From assembly GCF_026210795.1 (NCBI RefSeq), contig NC_089429.1:3596001-3660000 (forward strand): a stretch of DNA of 64,000 nt. Reading direction: 5' to 3'. Made by a program: the position numbers and the translations under genes. The notes beneath the pieces are model-generated. The model worked only from the letters and a program-made list of their open reading frames with translations. It did not search any database and was not told where the DNA came from. This document shows positions 10,070 to 18,749 of the stretch, one piece after another. This DNA comes from Rhizophagus irregularis. Lineage: Eukaryota; Glomeromycota; Glomeromycetes; Glomerales; Glomeraceae. Numbering within the stretch: the stretch's first letter is position 1; each line of letters starts with the position of its first letter.

Positions 10070-10472
10070 GATGGTTGTTCAAAACATTTCCGAAAATTAT
10101 TAGAAAAAAATATACAGATTATATGTAACAGACAACATACATGTCCTGCTCTTAGGGAATGTGATCCAGTTTGTATACCTACCTTTGAAGATGTTAAAAA
10201 TTCACGTTGCATTTATTCATAATGTTATGAATTGAAAGGCGACCACTTTCATGTAAAACCTAGTAAAGAAAAAATATTGGTAACCTGTGTTGATCAAAAA
10301 TATCATGATCAAGATATTAAAAAAAATTTGCACGTTAGTTACTTTATATTAAAGATAATAAAGAAATGGAATATCAGAAAAGAATTCTTGAAACTTTTTT
10401 ACCTTTTTATTTTCAATATTTAAATAAAAATTATTTAGACAAAATAAATACAAGTACAATAAATCAAACTCA
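10070..10472 (+). pseudogene. Ancestral gene relic, segment 2
   Basis: The reading frame interrupted at 3627 resumes here as DGCSKHFRKLLEKNIQI, then CNRQHTCPALRECDPVC, IPTFEDVKNSRCIYS, a stop, and YELKGDHFHVKPSKEKIL, VTCVDQKYHDQDIKKNLHV. Many Cys and His residues suggest a metal-binding protein. The line is broken again by a CACTA MITE at 10473. Confidence 0.6.
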
Positions 10473-10779
10473 CACTGGTCAAAAACCAATATATCAGGTA
10501 CATATCTGATACATATCTGCTACCTAATATATTGCACTGGTAAAAAAATGATTTATCCTACACATATCTTACACATATTGGGCACTCAAAATGTAGAAAA
10601 TAAATGTACAAATAATATACATATAAATACAACGTATCGGGTACGTACCCGATATGTGTATGATATGTGTATTATTTGTGTATGATTTTCTACATTTTGA
10701 GTACCCGATATATGTAAGATATGTGTAGGATATGTGTAGGATAGACCATTTTTTTACCAGTGTTGGTTTTTGACCAGTG
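10473..10779. mobile_element. Non-autonomous CACTA MITE, 307 bp, TSD TCA
   Basis: The termini CACTGGTCAAAAACCAA (10473) and TTGGTTTTTGACCAGTG (ending 10779) are perfect 17-bp inverted repeats. They are flanked on both sides by TCA (10470-10472 and 10780-10782), the 3-bp duplication expected for CACTA transposition. The interior is itself largely palindromic, with TGCACTGGTAAAAAAATG matched by its inverse at about 10750 and CTACATTTTGAG matched in both halves. The first eight bases equal those of the 6.4-kb element next door, which could have mobilised it. Confidence 0.9.
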
Positions 10780-10839
10780 TCAATCTTATCATTCTTTAAT
10801 TTTATTAAAAATCCCTACTTTTTTTATAGTTTGAATATT

Positions 10840-12100
10840 GATACGTTTAAATCAGATTCCAATCTATCCTAATGAAAAAGAATTAGAAGAAAAAGATTTT
10901 AAGAAATTTAGAGAAATAGCTGGTAACAAATTGTAGCATTTATACGAACATTTAAAAGCTAATTAAAAATACCTTCAATCACCAGCTGGTATTACTAAAT
11001 GAAAAATATGCACTTTTAATCATATAAATAAGTTATATTTCATATTTTTTATTTCACATACCACCATTTCTCCCAAAGTGAAGGTGCCCTGCAGGAATAT
11101 TAGGATGTTCATATATATCGTAATCAATATATGTGAGATCTCTTAACCGAGGTGGAGGACGAGGGGATGTCACTTGTCTCGACATTTTTCACAGAACCTC
11201 TTGTTAATAAAGAATATGATTCGTTTTTGGCTGAAAGAATTGCACAAGGATGATTCGTTTTTGGCTGAGGGAAGAATATATTGATGCGTTTCCTACTAAG
11301 TTTTTAAAAGTTTTTTTTGAAAGAATGTTTTTACAATTGGAATCAAAAAAAATAACATGATTTAATCAGAAAAAAATATTACAAAACCAACCTTTAAAAC
11401 AATCTAATCCTCAAAAAATAAACAAGCCCATTTCCTTTTTGCTTTCAGTATTAGTAGGATACACTTTTTCTTATTTTAATCTTTGACTTTCTACTATATT
11501 AACATCTTTGTGTAGACGACCAAAATTAATTTCTTCACTCTATTCATTATTGACAAAATGTTCAATAATTGGACATACAAGTCATCATGAACACCGGTTG
11601 GAAAAAACTAGAATGCAAAACATTGATCCTACAAAATGATTAATAAGAGGAAAGAATATGTTTAATTTAGCTGTTATTGATAATATAAATTTCAAGGAGA
11701 TTAGTTTTAGTTTCAGCAATATTTACGATATAATGTGTAGAACCTCACAAGTTCACATGCAATCTTAAGGATGGTATTCCAATCAACATTGCTTATACGG
11801 CTATACCCATTAATAATATGTCTGAAGAAATTAGAGAATTGAATGCTAATAGTACCTCTTTTTGGAATGACACTAGGAATGCGTGTAATGCAAAATAAGA
11901 TTGATTGTATTTTTGAGAAGTTATTAAACTTCCAGATAAACGAAAGTGAAAATATAAGTTATAATAAAAACTTGAATATTAAAATGATTGAAAAGGAAAT
12001 TATTGCTCAATGTGAGTTTGGGTATTTAATCCCACCTCCTAACATAGTTATTCTAACTCCTACCGGCTCTCCAAATGATGATAATGAGATTTTTTGTACT
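10840..12100 (+). pseudogene. Ancestral gene relic, segment 3
   Basis: Protein-like phrases with stops and frame changes run IPIYPNEKELEEKDFKKF, REIAGNKL, YLQSPAGITK, then FFTEPLVNKEYDSFLAE, EYIDAFPTKFLKVFFERM, SFLLSVLVGYTFSYFNL, LCRRPKLISSLYSLLTK, CSIIGHTSHHEHRLEKTR, GKNMFNLAVIDNINFKE, and the open stretch 11843-12130 (EKEIIAQCEFGYLIPPPN). A 32-bp direct duplication of GATTCGTTTTTGGCTGA occurs at 11219-11270. I read this as the continuation of segments 1 and 2. The breaks mark it as long dead. Confidence 0.55.
11073..11186 (-). other. Minus-strand exon-like fragment
   Basis: The minus strand reads MSRQVTSPRPPPRLRDLT, YIDYDIYEHPNIPAGHLHF, GRNGG and then a GTATGT splice donor at about 11070. 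It is open, has an ATG and ends at a good donor, while the plus strand here reads poorly. It may be a captured gene fragment inserted into the ancestral relic, or chance. No second exon was found. Confidence 0.3.
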
Positions 12101-12622
12101 CATCAGGAAATTTGTTTAGGCATAATTTAGTGTAATATTTCGAAGGTGGTGTAAAATTTCAAAATATTACACTAAAAACGTAATATTACAAAAGTTTATG
12201 CTCTTAAATTTAAATAATTATAGTAATTTAAGAATATCTCACTATCTACTGATCCAATCAAGACGATCTATAGCTCATTGGAATCAGCTCATCAAGACGA
12301 ATCAAATGGTGGTAAAATCGCATCTTTACGTTCAATAGATGGCTTTCTATTAATTTAAAACTTTATTGTATACTATAGAACGTTCTATCAACTGTAGAAA
12401 TGCGATTTTACTACCATTTGATTCGTCTTAATGAGCTGATTCCAATGAGCTATAGATCGTCTTGATTGGATCAGTAGATAGCGAGATATTCTTAAATTAC
12501 TATAATTATTTAAATTTAAGAGCGTAAACTTTTGTAATATTACGTTTTTAGTGTAATATTTCGAAATTTTACACCACCTTTGAAATATTACACTAAATTC
12601 CGCCTAAACAAATTTCCTGATG
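12101..12622. mobile_element. Large fold-back element with about 224-bp arms
   Basis: Two nearly perfect inverted arms, about 12101-12324 and 12400-12622, surround a 75-bp loop. Each arm carries CATCAGGAAATTTGTTTAGG, TAGTGTAATATTTCGAA, GGTGGTGTAAAATTTC and GCTCATTGGAATCAGCTCAT (or the inverse). The arms differ by only a few bases, implying recent formation or gene conversion. It lies within the ancestral ORF, between THQE and FPDAIQMYKEE. A target duplication cannot be separated from the arm ends. Extruded, it would form a very stable cruciform. Confidence 0.85.
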
Positions 12623-13867
12623 CTATACAAATGTATAAAGAAGAATTTTTGTTAAATGACAATAAGTATTTGAATATTTGTGTAGATAAGGCTATTTTTA
12701 GGAGGTTAATTAAATCACATGTGTGATGGAAAAAAATAAGGCCAATATTAAGCCAATGGCATACTTTGAAAGAAATGCTTAATGTTATACTGACCATTTT
12801 TCAAGTTATGGGATCTTTCATTTAGCTACAGCAATTGGAGTTCAATTTTTAGATAAACTTCAGGCTATTGTCGACTATAGGTCAGCAAAAAGAGTATTGT
12901 AATTGTTATAGGTTACTATTAGAATAGCAATTTACATTTATGCAAAAAAGAAGAATATCGGTATTGAAGAAATTTCAGATGGCCCAATAAATGAAAACAT
13001 ATGTGTCAAAGCTTGGTACTACTATTATAAATATTTTGCAATATGAAAAAGTCATCTCATCAGAATTTGCATTGGTAACTATGAATTACAACATGATAGT
13101 CTAACAGCATTCTCGCCTCTTTTCCCTATCGCAGAAAAAATAATTATACAACCTCTGTGGTTCATTTCCTATCAATTTTTAACAAATATCCTAATTTAGA
13201 AAAAAAATTCAAATATTGTGCTTCTATTAATTTAGCAAGAAAAGGTCATTATTCAGCTTTTGATGAAACTCTTGAAATGCATGGGGTTGGATATATTAAA
13301 CCAAATGTAATCTGAAATGTTGTTGATCAAAAAAACTTAAATCTTCAAATTCAAACCACCTAAAACGAAAGGGAAAGGATTGATACATTATTGAATGAGT
13401 TTTTAGATCCATACAATTATGATAAAAAAGATCATAAAGTAAATAATCAAATTGATCCTCTATGGAAATTGATAGATAATTTAGTTGAAGTATTTCAAAT
13501 AAGTAATTATAGGGAATACAAACTTTTCAAGAAGAATCCACCTTCACAGTTAACTCCAGAAGGATTAGAAGAATTAAATAATGCTTATAAAGAAGGATTG
13601 AAAAGGATAAAGGAAATGTATCATTAAGAAGTTATTAAAACTGAACAGATAAATACAAAAGGAAGACACTATTTAGAAATACTAGTTAAAACAGACATAA
13701 GATTAACAAAATCCTCACAAAAAAAAAAAGCTCTCGAAAATACCCCTCATTCTATATCACATGAAATTTCACAACAACAATTATCTTCTAAAAATTCAAA
13801 TAGACAATCAAATATACCAGAAGAAGAAAAAGAAATATTAAATCCTTTGTTACTTAAAAGTACAGTA
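12623..13867 (+). pseudogene. Ancestral gene relic, segment 4
   Basis: The frame resumes after the fold-back as AIQMYKEEFLLNDNKYLN, ICVDKAIFRRLIKSHV, a stop, WKKIRPILSQWHTLKEML, then HLATAIGVQFLDKLQAIV, DYRSAKRVL, HFLSILNKYPNLEKKF, CASINLARKGHYSAFDE and the open piece 13391-13627 (MNEFLDPYNYDKKDHKVN to KRIKEMYH). A Gln/Ser-rich tail, ISQQQLSSKNSNRQSN, follows. Several stops and shifts. It ends at the hAT MITE target duplication (13868). Confidence 0.6.
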
Positions 13868-13875
13868 CTGACAGA

Positions 13876-14188
13876 TAGAGCATCGAATCGGAATGAGTCA
13901 GCTCGAGTAAAACGAGTCAAGAATTTTTTGACTCGAAGAGTACTCGAGTCGAGTCGGGAGTGAAGTTGCTCAAGTTAATTTGAGTCAAAAGTTAAAGTGC
14001 AGGCCAAAAAAATTATCCATAATTTTACCCAGACCGTTATAGTCGTAGTGCCGGCAGGAATTACAAATAGGGTTCAGCCGGCACTATCAACCACGTGATC
14101 CCGGTTGACTCGAGTCAAGAAATTTCTGACTCGAGTGCGAGTTCAACTCGAGTCAACTCGAGTTACATGAGTGCGAGTCCAAGCTCTA
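13876..14188. mobile_element. hAT-type MITE, 313 bp, perfect 8-bp TSD CTGACAGA
   Basis: TAGAGC at 13876 and GCTCTA ending at 14188 form short terminal inverted repeats. CTGACAGA occurs immediately outside on both sides (13868-13875 and 14189-14196). An 8-bp duplication with a TAGAG-type end is characteristic of the hAT superfamily. The interior is built from many copies of ACTCGAGT/GACTCGAGTC in both orientations, plus GCCGGCA palindromes, an unusually GC-rich island for this window. Confidence 0.85.
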
Positions 14189-14500
14189 CTGACAGAAAAA
14201 GAAATTAATGATATCCTAGAAAATCTGCCGTCTACATGGAATATTTAAAGGGTTAAACGTTATTATAATAATAATAACAAAAAAACAAAAGTTTTGAAGT
14301 ATAATAAAATTGAAATTTTGACTTCATATAAAAACTATCAAATAAACTTATTTCTGTAACAAAAGTTTATCGAAAAGAAGCACTCCCATTTATTCAAAAC
14401 ATAAATAATAAACTCATAAATTTTCAGACTCGCGAGGACTTGAACAAATGCACCAAAAATTTCATAAACTTTATACTTTGTATGTTTTTTTTAACAAAAT
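14189..14500 (+). pseudogene. Ancestral gene relic, segment 5 (3' end)
   Basis: Beyond the hAT MITE the frame continues LLLKSTVLT-EKEINDILEN, LPSTWNI, a stop, RVKRYYNNNNKKTKVLKY, NKIEILTSYKNYQINLFL, then TKVYRKEALPFIQNINNK, LINFQTREDLNKCTKNF. The seamless join VLT-EKEIN across the insertion confirms that the MITE landed in this coding sequence. Confidence 0.6.
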
Positions 14501-14664
14501 TTTTTTAAAAAAAAGGTTACATAAAATATTGTGCAACTAGATAAATCGAAATAATTTGTTGAATAGTCATACTAAAATATATAACTAAGGACTTTAATAT
14601 GATTGAAGATTTTTTATTTAATGTCATACAAGATTTTTTTACTAATAAAATTGTGTAATGTGGA

Positions 14665-16284
14665 AGGACCCTGAACAATATATATAAAGGTAGGTTTTGA
14701 GTTTGCTTAACCAACATATAAAAATTTTTCCTATGTGAGATTTATTATTGCTTATTTGATAACATAATTTTTAAATAGTCAGATATAATTATGCGTAGCA
14801 GAGTACTAAATTATTAATAGTCAGATATATATTTGCGTAGCAGGATAGATTTTTTTAATATATATATATAATATAATATATATTTACATTTTTCACATTA
14901 AAAAAAATTAATAAAATATGTAAACAAAGTTATAAACATGTTTGTGTAAAAAAAATTTACTATTTTTAATACAAAGAATAAGTTAATTGTATACGTAATA
15001 CAGGAAACATTTTTAGACGTGATTGTGTAACGTGTTTTTGATAAAACAAATACGCGTCCGCGTAACATTAAAATTATAAATCATATACGCGTCTGTGTAA
15101 CAGTTAAAAAATATATATTGAAAATGAGAGCAAGAAAAATAAGTGGTTTTCTGTTTTTTTATAATTTTACACTATAATTTTTGTAATAATCAATAAAAGT
15201 TATTTCATTTTTACTTAGAAAATTTTTTAAAAATATTTTTTTTGACAAATTTTACAGTAAATTTTAATTCCGCGTATTGGTGGCGTTACAAAAAACATGA
15301 ATAAATCCATAAATATCTATTCAATCATGATAAAAATTTATATGTAAGTAGATTCGAACCTGCTGAACAACTTTACTTAAGAAGGTTTTGGATGTTTCCT
15401 TTGACTAAAGTGCCTAAATTACGCTCTGAAGTCACAGAACAGATATACGAAAATATTAATAAGAAACATTTATAAGTTGTATAGTTGGCAAATCATCAAG
15501 TTGTTTCAAATTGAGATTTTAAAAAAATCACGTGATATATATAACACTAATTTGCGATTGGTTAAAAATCAAACTATATCGGGAAATGTTTTACTTTATT
15601 AATCATCAATATTTTCAAAAATAAAATCTGGAACAAATCTTTCACAGCTTTTTTTCTTTTTTTAGCTATTTTTTGACAGTGTTGTGCTTGTCTTTTTAGT
15701 CGTGCCATGGGAAAAAATGCTATGATCTGCATTACCTCTCAGCCAGTCATAGTTCTGGTCTAAATTATAGAATTTTGTCAAATTCTGGCCAGAATTAGAT
15801 GTTTCAAATCCTACCATCTATTAAGAAAATACCAAACTTTGCAGGCTAATAACTTTTGATCTAGATCACCAATCAGGATAATCTCAACGTCATTTTATAG
15901 TTTAAGTTAGTAACAATTAAATTATGTTGAGTTATTTTAAATATATGCATCCAAAATATTTTTATTAAATTTCTAATTTGGACAATTTTATTTGATGAAT
16001 TGTTGTGTCTCAAACCGTAATATTACAAAAAAATAATAATAGCTTTATCCATACATTATTTCAAAAATTTTTGTTTTTTTAGTTTTTTTTATATACATAT
16101 TTTATAAAAAAAATTATATATAAATATATATATGTCATAAAATAAATTGCTTAGCAGTGTAAAAAATTTATGGGTTAGATAAAAGTTTGCTTAGCAGACA
16201 TGAAAAATATTTGCTTATTGACCTTAGTAAATTTTGAATTTTTTATCTGACCTATATTGCTATATATATATTGTTCAGGGTCCT
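14665..16284. mobile_element. Non-autonomous TIR element, 1.62 kb, 8-bp TSD AATGTGGA
   Basis: AGGACCCTGAACAATATATA at 14665 is matched by its inverse ending AGGGTCCT at 16284. AATGTGGA flanks both ends (14657-14664 and 16285-16292). The 8-bp duplication fits hAT or P-like elements. Subterminal GCGTAGCAG/TTGCTTAGCAG words occur near both ends (14795, 14835, 16148, 16190). The interior is AT-rich with no transposase. A related AGGACCC end is seen around the LINE at 49710 and 61606. Confidence 0.85.
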
Positions 16285-16292
16285 AATGTGGA

Positions 16293-16904
16293 TTTGTCTG
16301 GTGATTGATAATAAATTTTAATTATTGAAATTTTACCAATAATATAACTTTTAAAATCAAAAATTGTATGTATTTTTATATATTTTATGTACAAGTTTAC
16401 TTAAAATATTAAAATAAGTTTTAAAAGTAAATTTTAAGAAAAATTAACTTTTTGATTTTTTTTCTTATTTTATATAGATAAAATCAAATTTTGGATTTAT
16501 AACCTTTTTTGATGCCTTAAATAAACTTGTAGAGCATATAAAAATATATATAAATAATATGAAAAAAAGTGAAAATATATAAAAAATATGATAATAATCA
16601 TATATTTATATTTAAAAAATATTATTTATATATAAAAACAATTATTTAATAAATAATATGAAAAAAAGTGAAAATATATAAAATATGATAATGTCATTAT
16701 ATTTATATTTAAAAAATATTATTTATATATAAAAACAATTATTTCCAGTTAATTTCTAATTAACTACTGGCTTAATTTTTATAAAATTTGATTTATTTAA
16801 ATCTTTTTAATTAAAAGTTTTATTTTCTAGGTGTTTTGGAATAGAGTTTATTTAATTTTAAAAAGTATAATAAATTTTTAATTTTTTAATTTGTAATTTT
16901 AAGT
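16293..16904. repeat. AT-rich stretch with a direct duplication of about 97 bp
   Basis: A block beginning AATAATATGAAAAAAAGTG at about 16555 recurs at about 16652. Both copies run to TATATATAAAAACAATTATTT. The rest is low-complexity A/T. No gene. Confidence 0.6.
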
Positions 16905-17192
16905 AGGGTTTAAAATTTGTACACACCTGCGCATGTACGCATCCCTATGGATATATTATATATAAACTCTTCATGGCTCATTAAGTAAAGTTGTAGTATA
17001 GGCAAAAATACGCATAGTAAATAAAATTTTAAGGCTTTATAATATGTACGTAAGAATTGCGGCATGAATATTTAAAAAAATCAGTATTTTACTAAAGTCA
17101 CGTGATAATTAATGATCGACAAATTTACTATATAAAAATTACCAAAAATGGAGGGTGTGCATATGTGCGAGTGTGTATAAATTTTATTTCCT
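16905..17192. mobile_element. Short TIR element (MITE), copy B
   Basis: This is the second copy of the element at 1999-2290, with the same order of words (TTCATGGCTCATTAAGTAAA, AAGTCACGTGATAATTAATG, ATTACCAAAAATGGAGGG). The termini read TTTAAAATTTGTACACACC and GTGTGTATAAATTTTATTT. Scattered substitutions and a short internal deletion separate the two copies. Confidence 0.75.
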
Positions 17193-17358
17193 TTTAAATA
17201 ATTTTAATTATAAAGTCATTTAAATGTATAGTTAACAATGTTAATTTTAATTGTAATTGTTTAATCTTTACTTTATCTTTTTTATTTACTGATTAAAATA
17301 GTCAAGTTAATAAATTTATGTTATATATGTTATATAACTGTTTATATATAATGTTATA

Positions 17359-17881
17359 CAGTCAGCCCTCTATAGTGAATTTTGATATAACGAATTTCAC
17401 GATATAACAAATCTTTAGTGTGGTACGCATTTAGTCATATGAAAAAAATTCATTACACCGAATTTTACTAATAAAATGTATTATAATGTTGAACAAAGAA
17501 AATTTTATAATTTCACATATGTAAATGACCCTTTTTATAACGAACTTCTTTTAAAACGAATTTGTTTTTTAGTATAACAAAGATTTTTGCAAGATAAATT
17601 TTAATATAAAAGATAATTTGATGTTGCTTTCATAAAATTTTTCCCAAATAAGCAATTTTACCATTTTAATTCATTTATCAAAAGATGAATGATTTATGCT
17701 TTGAAATTTCTTTGCCTCTGTGATCTGACATTTTACAAATGTATTTGATTTTTCTATATTTTATCACATTATACCAAATTTTTCTGCTATACCAGATAAT
17801 TTGTTATAGCATTAGCGAATTTTCTCATAATGAAGGGCTGATCAGCCCGGATGTCTACTTCGTTATATTAAGGGCTGACTG
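17359..17881. mobile_element. pogo-like Tc1/mariner MITE, 523 bp, TA target
   Basis: The termini CAGTCAGCCCTCTATAG and the inverse of CAGTCAGCCCTTAATATAAC are flanked by TA on both sides (17357-17358, 17882-17883). The CAGTCAGCCC start with internal ATATAACGAA repeats matches the pogo branch of Tc1/mariner. ATATAACGAA and TTATAACGAAC recur inside. There is no transposase ORF, so it is non-autonomous. Confidence 0.8.
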
Positions 17882-18090
17882 TATATGTTATATAACCGTT
17901 ATATAATGTTATATATGTTATATAATCGTTATATAATGTTATATAACATATCATATCGGCTGATCAGAAAAGCCTCCCATAATTTTATATGCTAAATGAC
18001 AATAAGTAACCCATCAGTTATATAATGAACCCATCAACTGAGCTTAAATATTAATTGGCTTGATTTTTCCAATCAGCCGATATGTATAAC
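17882..18090. repeat. TTATATAACG repeats and a CATATCGGCTGAT inverted-repeat element
   Basis: 17882-17950 holds several overlapping palindromes of GTTATATAAC. It is followed by CATATCGGCTGATCAG at 17950 matched by CCAATCAGCCGATATG at about 18068, with AAAGCC/GGCTTGA just inside. This looks like a MITE of about 140 bp nested in TA-rich DNA. Confidence 0.55.
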
Positions 18091-18234
18091 TGTTATATGC
18101 CCATCTCTAGTTTTGAAACATTTTTTAAACTTTTAATAGAAATATTGGAAAAACATTTTTATTAAGTGATTTTATATAAAAAAATATTTTTTGCAAACAT
18201 TCTTATACTAAAACAATTTGGTAAATGGTAATTA

Positions 18235-18390
18235 TTGAAACTGATCAAACCTCTAAGTTTTACTAGTTTCAGATTAGTTTTACCAGTTTCAGATAGTTTT
18301 ACAAGTTTTACCAGTTTTGGAAAATAAAAAAATTTCAGAAATAGTTTTACCAAGTTTCGGTTTTGACAGTTTTGGAAAATACTAAGTTTC
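18235..18390. repeat. GTTTTACCAGTTTCAG degenerate repeats
   Basis: The phrases TTTTACCAGTTTCAG, AGTTTTACAAG and AGTTTTGGAAAATA repeat with imperfect spacing. The same vocabulary appears at about 61830-61905 (GGTTTTACCATTTCAG and its inverse GGTAAAACC), so this is a dispersed family. The minus-strand opening here (LVKLVKLSETGKTNLKLVKL) is a by-product of the repeat. Confidence 0.5.
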
Positions 18391-18749
18391 AGCAGCATCT
18401 TTAATAACGAAAATGAAAAAAGTCAAATAAATCAAAAACAGGATCTAAAACCCTACTCTATACTCTAAGTAAACTTGCAGAGCAGGCAAAAATGCATTTA
18501 GCATGTTTGTTTAGAATGGTTGTATATACGGTAAAAAGATTTATTTATGGAAAACAATTTTTTCGAAGTCACGTGATTTGCCGCTTCAATGTTTGCCGGG
18601 ATTTGGCCCGAGTCAATGTTGGTCATCAGTCATAACAAAGATATCAACCAATCAAAATTTTATACATCCACGTGACACCGTCAATGATTTTTTAATATAT
18701 ATATAAAGATTTCCGTCTTGATTTGATAATCTGCAAAATTTAAAGAGTT
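18391..18749 (+). promoter_or_regulatory. Upstream region of RPC2
   Basis: About 360 bp precede the ATG. The distal half shares words with the TIR element copies at 1999 and 16905 (AGTAAACTTGCAGAGCAGGCAAA, AAGTCACGTGATTTG), so an old insertion may overlap the promoter. Closer to the gene there is CCACGTGACACC at about 18670 and a TATATATATAAAG stretch at about 18695-18710 that could serve as a TATA element. The CACGTG words are candidate bHLH sites by sequence only. Confidence 0.4.

Noticed and set aside
14517-14717. Minus-strand 66-codon ORF
   Set aside because: It crosses the left end of the TIR element at 14665 and has no coding signature.
15340-15440. Functional tRNA gene on the minus strand
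   Set aside because: A B-box-like GGTTCGAATC is present but the T-arm and acceptor stem do not pair.
18162-18398. Minus-strand ORF rich in Leu/Lys/Val
   Set aside because: A by-product of GTTTTACC-type repeats; repetitive peptide without domain.
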